This document shows positions 17,684 through 27,597 of a stretch of 64,000 nucleotides of DNA, one piece after another; within the stretch, counting starts at the first letter, position 1, and the number at the start of each line of letters is the position of its first letter. The notes beneath the pieces are model-generated. The model ran no database searches. It saw nothing but the letters and a program-made list of their open reading frames with translations, and was not told where the DNA came from. The position numbers and the translations under genes were made by a program. Source of the DNA: an uncultured Vampirovibrio sp. (GTDB lineage Bacteria > Cyanobacteriota > Vampirovibrionia > Gastranaerophilales > Gastranaerophilaceae); assembly GCA_910578465.1 (NCBI GenBank), contig CAJTPW010000002.1, forward strand, positions 186,001 to 250,000, given 5' to 3'.

Positions 17684-20600
17684 CTACATTGCTATGTTAA
17701 AGCCTGCTTGAAGCGAAATACCGTCTCTTCCGCCCGATCTGAACATAGTTTGGAAGAAACCTCCGAATCTTTCACCGTTCTTTTGAAGCCCTAAACCATA
17801 ATTTACATAAGGTTTAATGCTAAGCTCGGGTAACGTAACATCATTTGCTTTAAACGCCGCTTCATCCAAAACATTCCAGACAATTGAAGCACCGATATAA
17901 GGTTTCCAACCTTTTGGACAGTTTCCGATTATTCGAAGCCCCGGTCTGAATTGAATTGCATTTAAAGGCTTTGTATGAAGTTTTACACCTGCTGCATTTG
18001 TATAATCAAAAGTATCAACAAAGCTGTATGACATCATATAATTCGGCTGGATTATCAATTTGCTCTTGAAGAATTCTCCGTTGTAGCCTGTTTTAATTGC
18101 AACACCTGTCATAAACATTGCAAAATCATCATCGCCATATGTTATATCAGCCTTTGCCGCATTGGCGCCTGCGTTTACAGTAGCACCCAGATATCCGTTT
18201 CCTTTATACAATACACCTGTTGCACCCAATGTACCGCCGTTTTGGTATATGCTCTGACCCTTGTATGCCTGATGGCTTCCGTTGTATCCGCCATAAACAG
18301 ACCAGATAAAATCGGTATCGTTTGCAAGCTCTTTTATATCGCTGTCATGCCCGAAAAATGTACCGTAAGAAACATTTGAAACTCTCGGTCCTCTTTGAAG
18401 TCTTACTCTTTCAAAATTTGAATACGGTTTAAACCAGGTATTTCCTTCTTCATAGGGTGTCATTATCGGAGAATAAATACCGCCTCTTGAAGATGCATAT
18501 TTATTGGCATATTTTAAAGCCTGTCTTTCTTCGCGTGTTAAAAGCATATATAAATCCATATTATTAAATGCCATATCATATGAATTTAACTGCGTTAAAT
18601 ATCCGCCAAGAAGTGTGGCCACGGGAGAAGCAAGAACCGAGGGGTTGTAGCCGTCACTTGTCTTGCCGCCGCCTGCCATAGATACAACACCTGTTTCGGG
18701 GTTAAATTGGGTTTGATATTTATAAATCGGACTCATAGCCGTGCCCGAGTTTCCTCCCGCTATTTCAACCTTTCCGAGAAGCGGGCTGTTACCGTTTTCA
18801 TCAAGAGTGATTACGGAGAATTCACCCTGTGCTTTAGATGTGGAAATAACGTTAATATTGTCAATTACAATTTTTCCGTCTCCTTTAACATCTGCGGCAT
18901 TGATTTTATCGCCCGTACCGTTTGCAAGATTTGCATCAATACCAATCTTTGCATCGCCGTTTAAGGTTAAATTTCCAAGGTTCACATTATCTGCGGCACT
19001 TCCGTTTACAAGGTCCAATTTTGCACCGTTTGAAAAGCTTGTATTTTGTGCGTTGAAATATTGAGCGCCTTTTTGAAGCTTAACAACACCGCCGTTATAA
19101 TTTACATCACCCGTATATCCGCTGTTGTTACCTGCAAGCTTAAGGGTTCCCGCATCGTTTTTGTTAATTGTACCGCTTCCTGCAATTCCGCTTTCAATTA
19201 CCGTATTTCTTGCACCTTGGACATTTAATATGGCATTTTCCAGATAAATATCATTGCCGCCCGCAACGGTCGGAAGGGGTGCTTGAGCACTTCCGTCTTT
19301 TGTTGAAGGTGTATTTGCGTTATTATTTGCAACATTTTCTTTAAATACAACATCTCTGTTTTGAGCATTCAATGTTACGGTTCCACCGTTTGAATAAATG
19401 GCGCCGCCTTTGCCTTCCGCCACGTTATTTTTCACGGTAGAATCCGTAATTATAACTTCCCCGCCGTTATTATTTACAACAGCACCGTTTCCTGTCGTGT
19501 GGAAATTATTTAACGATTTGGCTCCGTCTGTCGTACCGACATTTTTAAACTCAAGTTTTTGCCCTGCGTTCATGGTTATACCTTCGTTTTTACCGCCGTT
19601 TAAATCAGACCCGAGCATATTAATTTTTAAAGATTCGCCGCCCATAACGCCAAGCGCTGAGCCTACAACGGTGCCGTCCAAAGTCGAAGGCTTGTATTCT
19701 CTTATGCCTTCGGCCGCAACCGCTTCAGGCAGTCCGCTTGAATCAAGTCTTTCTACGTTTATATACCCATCTTCCCCTACGGAGAAAATATATTTTGAAA
19801 GGTCGTTAAACTGAACATTTTCACCCTTGAAAAAGCTTGAATCCCCTCTGTTTAAAAGTTGGAATTTATCGGCATCACCGTCAGCCAGAATGTTTAACTC
19901 GAAATGATCCGAATCAAAAAGGATAACACCGTCTATTTGTTCCGAAATATTGAAAAAGTCGCTCTTTCCCTGTTTTAAATCAACATCAATCGCAACAACA
20001 AGTTTTTGTTCGCCTGCAGGTTCTTTTATTGTTAAATTCCTGATGTTTAAAGTGTCCAATTTGCCGTTTTGCAGGTCAAACCTGATATCATCATTACCAT
20101 CGGGATTAAAGACAAGATTGACATTATCTAAAATCGCATTGCCGTCTGCAAGCTTATTTCCGTGATTTAAAAGCAAAGTTCCCGATTTATGGGTTAAGAT
20201 AACATTTTTAACGGTGTTATTAAGAGCTATTTCACCTCCGCCGTTAGAGACAATATTTAACTTTCCCTTATATTCTCTTTTTATAACGTTTCCATGGCTG
20301 TCTTGCATGTCAATGATGGTTCCTGAAATACCATCATCTATTGTAAGCTTACTGTTTGCATTGTTTTGGGTTTTTAATTCAACGGTACCGCTTGCAATAT
20401 AAATAGCATTTGACTTTTCAGAACCGTATTGATCTTCCGTATTGTGTTTATTGTTTCTAAAATAATGCTCGGTCCCGTCATTTGATTCGATTCTGACACT
20501 GCCTGTTGCATCTTTAAGGTCAACATAAAGAGCACCGCCCAATTGACCTGCGGTATTGCCTTCAAAATCAGTGTTTGTAATATATGTTAAAAAAGGATTT

Positions 20601-21097
20601 CCACTAATATAGGCAGCACCGCCATACGTACCCGCATGGTTTTGTTTAAAAAACGAATTGTCTACCTGATAAGATATAAAACTGCCGTTTGCATTATAAA
20701 ATAATGCTCCGCCACGGTATGTGGCACGGTTTGACATAAATTTCGAGTTGGCTATTTTTGCAACCGAACCATTCACATTAACTGCACCGCCTGAAGCTGC
20801 GCTGTTGTTTTCAAACAGTGAATTATATAACCCGTCATCAAAACCCCAGCCTCCGGTATACATCAGTGCACCACCGTTAATATTGATATCGTCTTCGTAA
20901 TGAAGATTGCTAAAGTGGTAAGAATCAACCTTTCCGCTTAAATCCTGTCTTACCCCGCCGCTGTTACCGTTTATCGAAGTGGTATATTTTCCCGGGTCCT
21001 GATATCCTGCGAAAACCGAATTTTCACAAACCCCTCCCCATAACAACAGGGATAATGCCGCCGACAATACAATGTTGCGTTTTGTTCTCTTTCTCAT
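17684..21097 (-). CDS. Autotransporter with Pmp-like repeats
   Basis: This 1137-residue protein begins with a signal peptide (basic MRKRTKR, hydrophobic core, cleavage near SVFA). Residues 50-200 hold repeated GGA(L/V/A) and FxxN units, such as GGAVNVNG, FENN, FMSN and GGALFYN, in the style of chlamydial polymorphic outer-membrane proteins. A long beta-helix-like region rich in N, G and D follows, with a further GGAIYSNGG unit near residue 570. The last 265 residues (from NTWFKPYSNF) form the autotransporter beta-barrel. The passenger would be displayed on, or released from, the outer membrane, probably as an adhesin. The final residues are NIAM rather than the usual aromatic end. Confidence 0.88.
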   Translation of the reverse strand: MRKRTKRNIVLSAALSLLLWGGVCENSVFAGYQDPGKYTTSINGNSGGVRQDLSGKVDSYHFSNLHYEDDININGGALMYTGGWGFDDGLYNSLFENNSAASGGAVNVNGSVAKIANSKFMSNRATYRGGALFYNANGSFISYQVDNSFFKQNHAGTYGGAAYISGNPFLTYITNTDFEGNTAGQLGGALYVDLKDATGSVRIESNDGTEHYFRNNKHNTEDQYGSEKSNAIYIASGTVELKTQNNANSKLTIDDGISGTIIDMQDSHGNVIKREYKGKLNIVSNGGGEIALNNTVKNVILTHKSGTLLLNHGNKLADGNAILDNVNLVFNPDGNDDIRFDLQNGKLDTLNIRNLTIKEPAGEQKLVVAIDVDLKQGKSDFFNISEQIDGVILFDSDHFELNILADGDADKFQLLNRGDSSFFKGENVQFNDLSKYIFSVGEDGYINVERLDSSGLPEAVAAEGIREYKPSTLDGTVVGSALGVMGGESLKINMLGSDLNGGKNEGITMNAGQKLEFKNVGTTDGAKSLNNFHTTGNGAVVNNNGGEVIITDSTVKNNVAEGKGGAIYSNGGTVTLNAQNRDVVFKENVANNNANTPSTKDGSAQAPLPTVAGGNDIYLENAILNVQGARNTVIESGIAGSGTINKNDAGTLKLAGNNSGYTGDVNYNGGVVKLQKGAQYFNAQNTSFSNGAKLDLVNGSAADNVNLGNLTLNGDAKIGIDANLANGTGDKINAADVKGDGKIVIDNINVISTSKAQGEFSVITLDENGNSPLLGKVEIAGGNSGTAMSPIYKYQTQFNPETGVVSMAGGGKTSDGYNPSVLASPVATLLGGYLTQLNSYDMAFNNMDLYMLLTREERQALKYANKYASSRGGIYSPIMTPYEEGNTWFKPYSNFERVRLQRGPRVSNVSYGTFFGHDSDIKELANDTDFIWSVYGGYNGSHQAYKGQSIYQNGGTLGATGVLYKGNGYLGATVNAGANAAKADITYGDDDFAMFMTGVAIKTGYNGEFFKSKLIIQPNYMMSYSFVDTFDYTNAAGVKLHTKPLNAIQFRPGLRIIGNCPKGWKPYIGASIVWNVLDEAAFKANDVTLPELSIKPYVNYGLGLQKNGERFGGFFQTMFRSGGRDGISLQAGFNIAM

Positions 21098-21291
21098 CTC
21101 GTTTTTTCCTCGCCTTAAAGCTAAACAATTCCCAAACTAATGTATAGCTTATTATCCGACAGAAACACACCACAGTCAATATTTAAATTAATGCTCAATA
21201 ATACTACGAAATTAAATTAACCATTATACAGCTATTTAAAGCAATAGTTTTAACAATAGATATTAAGCCACCCGTTTTGGTAATATGCTTT

Positions 21292-21315
21292 CTAAATTGT
21301 TGTTCTACAATTTAG
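21292..21315. repeat. Perfect inverted repeat in a divergent intergenic region
   Basis: CTAAATTGT and ACAATTTAG form 9-bp perfect arms around TGTTCT, 22 bases before the GT4 gene. It could be an operator or a leader hairpin. The remaining intergenic sequence from 21098 is AT-rich with no other recognisable element. Confidence 0.5.
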
Positions 21316-21336
21316 ACATAAAGATTTATTTTAGAA

Positions 21337-22593
21337 ATGAACAATAGTATGAAATTTTTATTCTCGCATAGAAACTTTCCTGCGCAGTTCAGACATATAA
21401 TTACTCAATTAGGAAAAGACCCGAAAAACGAAATCGTATTTTTAACAGGAACGCAAAATACTGTTGAAATCCAAGGTGTTAAAAAAATTTTATATAAATT
21501 AAAAAGAAAAACATCAAGTGGCTGTCACCGCTACTTAAAACAATATGAAGAATCAATAATCCACGGACAAGCAGCAGCAGAAAAATTAATAAACCTAAAA
21601 AACCAAGGTTTTACCCCCGATATTATCTATGCCCACGGATGGGGAAATTCTATGTTTTTTAAAGATATATTTCCAAATATTCCCTTAATAAATTATTGCG
21701 AATGGTATTACAATTATTCAGGGGCTAACATAGGATTTGACGGAATTGTGCCCGATTATGATAAAAAAGCTCTTATAAGATGCAATAATTCTCAGCTTTT
21801 GCAGGATTTAACAGCCTGCGATTTGGGGATTTGCCCAACCAAATGGCAAAAAAGCCAATTCCCTAAAGAATTACAGAATAAAATAACTGTAATTCATGAT
21901 GGGATAGATACAGATTATTTTATTCCAAATCCTGATGCTAAATTTAAAATACCTGACAGTGATATTGTTTTTTCAACTAAAGATGAAGTTTTGACCTATG
22001 CAACACGCGGAATGGAACCATATAGAGGTTTTCCTCAGTTTATGGAAGCTGTAGAAATATTATTAAAAAAAAGAGCGAATTTAAAAGTTTTAATAGCAGG
22101 TGAAGACAGAGTTTGTTATGGTCCAAAACTAAAAAACAGAACATACAAAGAATTGATGTTAAAAAAATTAGATTTAGATTTATCAAGAATATATTTTGTC
22201 GGCAGCCTGCCTTATGGTGAATATTTAAAGTTGCTTCAAATTTCATCTGCTCATTGCTATTTAACCTACCCTTTTGTTTTATCCTGGTCGTTTTTAGAAG
22301 CAATGTCTACAGGATGCTGCATTGTCGGCTCCAAAACACAGCCCGTAGAAGAAGCAATGAAAGATGGATACAATGGATTATTGATTGAATTTTACAATAA
22401 GCAAGAACTGATTAATGCAATTGAATTTGCTCTAAACAATCAGGATAAGATGCGAACTTTAAGAGAAAATGCAAGGAAAACAATTATTGAGAAATATGAT
22501 TTGAAAAAATTACTGCCACAACACATTAAACTCATAAAAGAAACTGCAAAGGGAATTTACGGGAATAAAGAAATAATAGAAGAGTTTTGTTAA
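21337..22593 (+). CDS. Glycosyltransferase family 4 protein
   Basis: This 418-residue cytoplasmic enzyme has the two-domain GT-B layout. The donor-binding C-terminal domain contains VIHDGIDTDYF, TRGMEPYRGFPQFMEA, and the conserved SFLEAMSTGCCIVGS with PVEEAM, corresponding to the E-x7-E region. The N-terminal part begins MKFLFSHRNFPAQFRHI, as in a subgroup of GT4 enzymes acting in exopolysaccharide or O-chain synthesis. The start could also be the methionine at 21349, which gives the same fold. It is an isolated gene at the left edge of the accessory region. Sugar and acceptor are unknown. Confidence 0.85.
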   Translation: MNNSMKFLFSHRNFPAQFRHIITQLGKDPKNEIVFLTGTQNTVEIQGVKKILYKLKRKTSSGCHRYLKQYEESIIHGQAAAEKLINLKNQGFTPDIIYAHGWGNSMFFKDIFPNIPLINYCEWYYNYSGANIGFDGIVPDYDKKALIRCNNSQLLQDLTACDLGICPTKWQKSQFPKELQNKITVIHDGIDTDYFIPNPDAKFKIPDSDIVFSTKDEVLTYATRGMEPYRGFPQFMEAVEILLKKRANLKVLIAGEDRVCYGPKLKNRTYKELMLKKLDLDLSRIYFVGSLPYGEYLKLLQISSAHCYLTYPFVLSWSFLEAMSTGCCIVGSKTQPVEEAMKDGYNGLLIEFYNKQELINAIEFALNNQDKMRTLRENARKTIIEKYDLKKLLPQHIKLIKETAKGIYGNKEIIEEFC

Positions 22594-22649
22594 TTTAAAA
22601 TAATTTAAGAAAAATACATTAATCAGTAATTATATATTGATGTTAAAAG

Positions 22650-22686
22650 AAAATGGGACAGTCAAGTTAATACTGTCCCATTTTTT
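22650..22686. terminator. Bidirectional terminator between GT4 and RTX genes
   Basis: AAAATGGGACAG pairs with CTGTCCCATTTTTT across an 11-base loop. It separates the convergent GT4 and first RTX lipase genes and has suitable A- and T-runs on both sides. Confidence 0.88.
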
Positions 22687-22761
22687 ATTTGACATTAATT
22701 AGATTTTAATGTTGAATATTTTTGTTTTCTTTTTGTTTTTCGATGATTTTTAGATTTTCTT

Positions 22762-25700
22762 TTAGGCAAGATATTTGTTTTTGAATTCATCAAAGGTAAG
22801 GGTAACATCTTCGAAAATAAAGGTTTCAATTCTTTTTGCCGTATCGTTCTGGTATGGGATTTCAATTTTGTTATCGGGATAATTGGTGAATGAAATGTAT
22901 ATTGTACCTTGATTGTTAGATTGAGCTGTAATTTCATCAGAGTTTACACCTTGGAATATAACAGTGTCATTACCTTTTGTTTCATCAATCTTCGTATAGC
23001 TTGCACCATTAATTTCAGCAGGGTTAATAATATATGTATCATCTCCTTCATAGCCATCTAAGGTATCATTACCGCGTCCTGCATAAAGAACATCGTTGCC
23101 CCATGCGCCTCTAAGACTGTCATTACCATCTCCGCCATAGAGGGTGTCATGTCCATAATAGCCATACAAGGTGTCATTTCCTTCATCACCATAGAGGATG
23201 TTGTTTCTTGAATCGCCATGGATTGAGTCGTTGCCTTTTGTACCCGGATAATCTGCGATATGTTTTAATAAAATATAACCGACATTATTACCAAATCTCA
23301 CATTGTACTCGGTTACATATTTTTGCCAATCCAATGCTTTTAAATAATTAAAATATTTTAAAACATACACTAGGTCAGAAATCATATCATAAACAGGAGT
23401 ATAATCCACCTCTATTCCAAACTCTGTTGTGTCTTCCGTCTGTTCTCCTTCTGCTTCTGTATCTTCTAAAGCGGCTTCAAGCTCTTCCCAAGCTTTCTCT
23501 TCACATTCTCTCATATATTTTTCAATAACGGGGAAGGTGCCATCTAAATTAACTTTCCATTTATCATTTTTATCAAGCTTATAAGATAAGTTTGAGAAAA
23601 GTTCACTCATATGTGTTTGAATAGCAAGAGATGAATATACAAAGCCAAAAAAGTTGTCAAAACCTTCTTCCAAAATATCCGCAGCAGCTTGCGTTCTAAC
23701 GGGTGTTTTAGGGCTTCCCTGAAGATATGTTCCCGCAAAAGCCTCTATCGTGGCAAGTTTTCTGCCATCAAACAGAGTTCCCCTGCCTGTGGTTGTTATG
23801 TTTTCAGTCCCCGCCCATTTGTAGATAAGCTGTTCGCAAAGTGAATGCTTTGTATCAATATTTTCTTCATTCAAAAATGCCTTCAAAGCAGCTAAAATTT
23901 CTCCTGATACATCTCTCATAATGGTCTGATGTAAAGAGTGAACCAAACCGGAGCCTGATACATCGGGTAATGCTGCAACTTCTTCACTTTCTTCAATCAT
24001 TTCAGCCGAAACAGACTGGTAAATGTTTTGGTTCAGCATAAATTCACCATAGATATGTTCAACATCATCATTTGTAATGAATTTTGCTTCTTTGATTTGC
24101 CTGTTGCCGTTTGCATCGGTTTTATTAACAGTTGTGTACGACAGGCCGATTTCTTTTATTCCTGCTTCTTCTAAGGTTATTGTTGTGTTGTCTGATTTTA
24201 AAAGTTTAAGGTCAGAGAATTTAAGGTCGGCCAATGTGATTTTACCATCCTTGTTGGTGTCAAACTCTGCAAGAGCTTCAATACCTGATTTTGCATATTC
24301 GCCATTTTCAAGGAGGGTATTATCGCCAAATAATTCAAGGCCGTTATCTATTGTGCCGTTACCGTTTCTGTCGCATACCAAAATTGCATCGCCTGAATTA
24401 ATCCAAGCTACTTTTTGTGCTATGCCATCATTATCAATGTCAAAATTTCTGCCGTTTTCGGGTTTTGATAAAGAAATGACACCGTCAAAATCAAGGTCAA
24501 AGATGAGGGGATCAACAGGGGGAGTATTTGGAGGTCCTGCCTCTGTAATAGTTTCATCTGGAGGAGTATTTGGTTTTGGCTCGTCAAATATATCAGCAGG
24601 ATGTTCGCTAGGTTTTTTTTCTTCTTCTTTATCCTTTTCTGTAGCTTCAGCGGTTTCACCGGGATTTTGCCCTTCATCACCTCCGCCAGAACCATCACCA
24701 GAACCACCACCTGAGCCTTCTCCGCCTTCGCCAGAATTATTTCCATTATGATAAGGTGGTTCTTCAGTTCCATCGGGTTGATATAGTGTTATTCCCAAAT
24801 TACCATTTTTAAAATCTTTAATGATTATAGAACCCGCTATTGATAAATCATTAGAATCGCCAATGTATGAATAAATAAGACCATATTTATCTCTCCAAAT
24901 GTTTTCTTCGCCTTCTTTTCTGTCTGCTCTTTTAAGGTGGACTTTTTTATATGTGCCTTTTGCACTGTTTTGTAAAATCCAATATTCTATCCACCCTATG
25001 TTGTCCCTAATTGTTTTAATTCCGATATCCGTAGATTTTATTATATACATGTCTTTACCGGTGCCACCTTGCAAATAATCATTGCCATTGCCACCATAAA
25101 GAATATCTTTTCCTGTACCACCATAGAGAGAATCGTCACCGGAATCGCCGTAGAGGGTGTCATCACCCTCTAATGATTTAATGGTATCATTACCACCGAC
25201 ACCATGAATAATATCTTTACCATAGCCCAATACTGCATCATCGGAATTTGTGCCGAGAACATAATATTTCGAAGAGGTTTTGTAGACAAGGCGTCTTGCT
25301 GCCTTGTTATTACAACAAAAGGTATCCTTTAGAATGTCAACAGCATCTTCAATATCGGCAACAAGCTTAAAACTTTTAGAAAGACCATTATACAGTTTGC
25401 TGCCATTTGTATTATTAACATCATGGTTAATAAGGGCACATGCTTGTCTATGAGTCCATTTTTTCTCGTCGACCTTAAAGGTTTTATTTTGTAACTCATC
25501 TACATCTTTATAGCAAGAATGAGGCAGGTATCCACCATTTATTTTGCCTTCAGGTAAATAATGCCAGGTTTCTCCGATATGTTCGCAGTGACATCCAACA
25601 TAATCGTTCATTGCAACATAATTTGTTATATTACTGTATTGTTTCTTAAATTTAGCCATACCCGGTGCGTTAAATGTTACACCTTTATGTCCTGTTTCTG

Positions 25701-26091
25701 TTGCTACTAATTGAACTAAAGCACCGCCCAATGAATGACCCACCAATGTAATATCTGCACCTTGACAAGCAGGCTCATCCAGAACATTTGCAAAAAAGTC
25801 CCTTGCGGCTCCCAATTGAGTTGACGGTTTCCAATTCAGAAGTATTAAAAAATCGGCAGGTATCCAGTCAAGGGCTTCCTGTGAACCTCTGAATACAACT
25901 ACAACCTCGTTGTATGAACCATTTTCTTGTTTGTCTCTACCATAACATATGCCGTTAAAGCTGCCTAGGGATGAAGTAATTTCTTCGCCCTTTATTGGTA
26001 TAGGATGCCAAGAATCTACAATAACAGGGGCACTGTAGGCCGCATTTGCTAATTTAGTGTAGTTAGTTAACTGTTCTTTTGTTAATGTCAT
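22762..26091 (-). CDS. RTX protein with class 3 lipase domain (RTX-1, full length)
   Basis: From the ATG that follows AAAAAGGAGAAAGTT this is a 1109-residue protein. Residues 1-250 form an alpha/beta-hydrolase of the class 3 lipase type, with nucleophile Ser120 in VGHSLGGAL and likely Asp163 and His191 partners. Calcium-binding GGxGxDxLx nonapeptides lie at about 300-370 and again near 960-1035. Between them are a Gly/Ser/Pro-rich linker, an EF-hand-like block (FDIDNDGIAQKV, CDRNGNGTIDNGLELFGD) and a helical domain. No signal peptide is present; the C-terminus ends in an amphipathic stretch as expected for type I secretion. A kelch-type gene lies directly upstream. Likely a secreted phospholipase or lipase; substrate unknown. 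Confidence 0.85.
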   Translation of the reverse strand: MTLTKEQLTNYTKLANAAYSAPVIVDSWHPIPIKGEEITSSLGSFNGICYGRDKQENGSYNEVVVVFRGSQEALDWIPADFLILLNWKPSTQLGAARDFFANVLDEPACQGADITLVGHSLGGALVQLVATETGHKGVTFNAPGMAKFKKQYSNITNYVAMNDYVGCHCEHIGETWHYLPEGKINGGYLPHSCYKDVDELQNKTFKVDEKKWTHRQACALINHDVNNTNGSKLYNGLSKSFKLVADIEDAVDILKDTFCCNNKAARRLVYKTSSKYYVLGTNSDDAVLGYGKDIIHGVGGNDTIKSLEGDDTLYGDSGDDSLYGGTGKDILYGGNGNDYLQGGTGKDMYIIKSTDIGIKTIRDNIGWIEYWILQNSAKGTYKKVHLKRADRKEGEENIWRDKYGLIYSYIGDSNDLSIAGSIIIKDFKNGNLGITLYQPDGTEEPPYHNGNNSGEGGEGSGGGSGDGSGGGDEGQNPGETAEATEKDKEEEKKPSEHPADIFDEPKPNTPPDETITEAGPPNTPPVDPLIFDLDFDGVISLSKPENGRNFDIDNDGIAQKVAWINSGDAILVCDRNGNGTIDNGLELFGDNTLLENGEYAKSGIEALAEFDTNKDGKITLADLKFSDLKLLKSDNTTITLEEAGIKEIGLSYTTVNKTDANGNRQIKEAKFITNDDVEHIYGEFMLNQNIYQSVSAEMIEESEEVAALPDVSGSGLVHSLHQTIMRDVSGEILAALKAFLNEENIDTKHSLCEQLIYKWAGTENITTTGRGTLFDGRKLATIEAFAGTYLQGSPKTPVRTQAAADILEEGFDNFFGFVYSSLAIQTHMSELFSNLSYKLDKNDKWKVNLDGTFPVIEKYMRECEEKAWEELEAALEDTEAEGEQTEDTTEFGIEVDYTPVYDMISDLVYVLKYFNYLKALDWQKYVTEYNVRFGNNVGYILLKHIADYPGTKGNDSIHGDSRNNILYGDEGNDTLYGYYGHDTLYGGDGNDSLRGAWGNDVLYAGRGNDTLDGYEGDDTYIINPAEINGASYTKIDETKGNDTVIFQGVNSDEITAQSNNQGTIYISFTNYPDNKIEIPYQNDTAKRIETFIFEDVTLTFDEFKNKYLA

Positions 26092-26116
26092 AACTTTCTC
26101 CTTTTTAATATCTAAC

Positions 26117-26194
26117 ATAATTTTGCATACCAAATTTAAGCACTCTAAAATAAACCTTCTCCTTTCTATAAAGAATGCTTTGTTACATTGATAT
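26117..26194 (-). promoter_or_regulatory. Conserved structured leader of RTX-1
   Basis: This untranslated stretch is nearly identical to those before RTX-2 (29668-29745) and RTX-3 (33454-33531). The conserved part runs from ATCAATGTAACAAAGCATTC to TTTGGTATGCAAAATTAT. GCATTCT pairs with AGAGTGC, closing a loop that holds a purine-rich GGAGAAGG stretch. A micro-ORF, ATGCAAAATTATGTTAGATA then TAA (MQNYVRY), lies just before the lipase start. A cis-regulatory or leader-peptide role is inferred. Confidence 0.6.
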
Positions 26195-26253
26195 ACTGGT
26201 AATGTACCATTTGTTGATTTAATTAATTGTTTAAACTGATTTGTCGAAAAATA

Positions 26254-27357
26254 TTAGTATTTGTACAAATAATATTCATTCTTATCAGCTTTAATGAAAA
26301 CCGTATTGTTATCCATATTTATTGCATTGCAATTTTCAGAATAAGTTTTTTTACTCAATTTTGTATATTTATTTGTTACGGGATTATATAGTTCCATATA
26401 GCGTCTCGGTCTATATATCCAACCGTCAAAAAACTCTTTGCCGCAGTACAGTAGAACATTTTTATTTGATAAAAGCATTAATTTATAGGATGTCATACGT
26501 TGTACAGGGCCATCTGTTTTGTAAAAATCACTCTTTGCAAGGCTATAAATATTATTATTGAGCAATAAACGCTCATCACCAAAAGTCGTAAGGGAAGCAA
26601 GATTTTTATGTTTTAGGATAGATGCAAGTATATCTTTTGTAACAGGTACCACGGTATTTGTTTTAAGAAAATACAAAAAATCGTCATTTGCATATGTATA
26701 GTTTTCGTGATAATTGATATTAATATAGGCATATTCATCTCCAAGTTTTGTTATTTGAGGATGACTTAATAAATAATTATATTGTTTTTCCATGGTGTAA
26801 ATAGCATCAAACTTGTTGGTTAAAATATCAAAAACCTCAACACCTTTATTGGTAACAAAAACAATTTTATTATCAAACTTTACATAATTAGAATTACTAT
26901 GGTTAGAATGAAAAAATTTTGTTTCACCTGTTATCTTGAACCTATTTGTTTTGGGATTATAAATTTCGACAACATTATCATGTCTAATAGAATTTCTAAA
27001 ATACGAAAGTCCACCAGTTATAAAAATTCTCCCGTCAGATAGATGTATCAATGTAAGCCCGGTTTCCGGAGGGATATTCATTTTTACACCTAAATCCATT
27101 GTTTGCTGCGTTTCAATATTATATATCTTTGCAGTAGCAGTTTTTCTATTTTCCAAATCTTCACCTTCGAAATATCCATAAGGAAAAAATACTTCCGTCG
27201 GACTGTAATAAACAGGCTGTCCCAAAGGTACATTTTTAAGTTTGATAAATTTGCCATTGTCTCCAAAAGCTAGGCTTTCACAGCTTGTAAAAGGTGATAT
27301 TACCAAAGCACTAGTTATTATTAGAATTACTATCTTAATTATTTTATTAATTTTCAT
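26254..27357 (-). CDS. Kelch-type beta-propeller lipoprotein (kelch-1)
   Basis: This 367-residue protein begins with a lipoprotein signal peptide: basic MKINKIIK, hydrophobic core, and a lipobox ending SPFTSC at Cys26. The rest has kelch-like units, each with a DGRIFITGG-type strand and a YNPKTNRF-type turn (INTERNAL examples: LSDGRIFITGG, VEIYNPKTNRFK, MELYNPVTNKYTK), compatible with a beta-propeller on the periplasmic or outer surface. It is immediately upstream of RTX-1 in the same direction. No enzyme function is evident. Binding, chaperone or immunity roles for the RTX partner are guesses from position, which recurs four times. Confidence 0.78.
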   Translation of the reverse strand: MKINKIIKIVILIITSALVISPFTSCESLAFGDNGKFIKLKNVPLGQPVYYSPTEVFFPYGYFEGEDLENRKTATAKIYNIETQQTMDLGVKMNIPPETGLTLIHLSDGRIFITGGLSYFRNSIRHDNVVEIYNPKTNRFKITGETKFFHSNHSNSNYVKFDNKIVFVTNKGVEVFDILTNKFDAIYTMEKQYNYLLSHPQITKLGDEYAYININYHENYTYANDDFLYFLKTNTVVPVTKDILASILKHKNLASLTTFGDERLLLNNNIYSLAKSDFYKTDGPVQRMTSYKLMLLSNKNVLLYCGKEFFDGWIYRPRRYMELYNPVTNKYTKLSKKTYSENCNAINMDNNTVFIKADKNEYYLYKY

Positions 27358-27479
27358 TTTATTATATTTCCTTTTACTTATTCTTTTCGTATTTAAGTTT
27401 TTGTTTTAATTATTATAATTCTTTTGATTTTAATTATAATTCTTTTGATTTTAACTGGTTTTATTATTAATTTTAGTAA

Positions 27480-27597
27480 ATTTAGTGAACAAATTTTTTT
27501 CTTTGCATTTCCACTATAACACTTGTGTAGAGCTGTTTTCAAATGATTTTTTCTTGGAAATTTTCCATGCACGGTTCACTGAATTGTTCATTTTTTC
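27480..27597 (-). promoter_or_regulatory. Promoter and upstream box of kelch-1
   Basis: On the minus strand, TTGAAA (27537-27542), an 18-base spacer and TATAGT (27513-27518) form a sigma-70-like promoter. The following transcript start region contains ATTTGTTCACTAAATTT. Upstream, 27556-27590 carries a box (GAACAATTCAGTGAACCGTG then CATGGAAAAT) that recurs before the holin-amidase operon. From the promoter to kelch-1 the DNA is AT-rich with a tandem repeat of TTTTAATTATAATTCTTTTG. Confidence 0.62.

Noticed and set aside
24077..24751. Plus-strand open frame of 224 codons, proline- and serine-rich
   Set aside because: It is the antisense shadow of the Gly/Ser-rich linker and calcium loops of RTX-1, with no ribosome site. 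The same applies to 27680-28159 opposite RTX-2.
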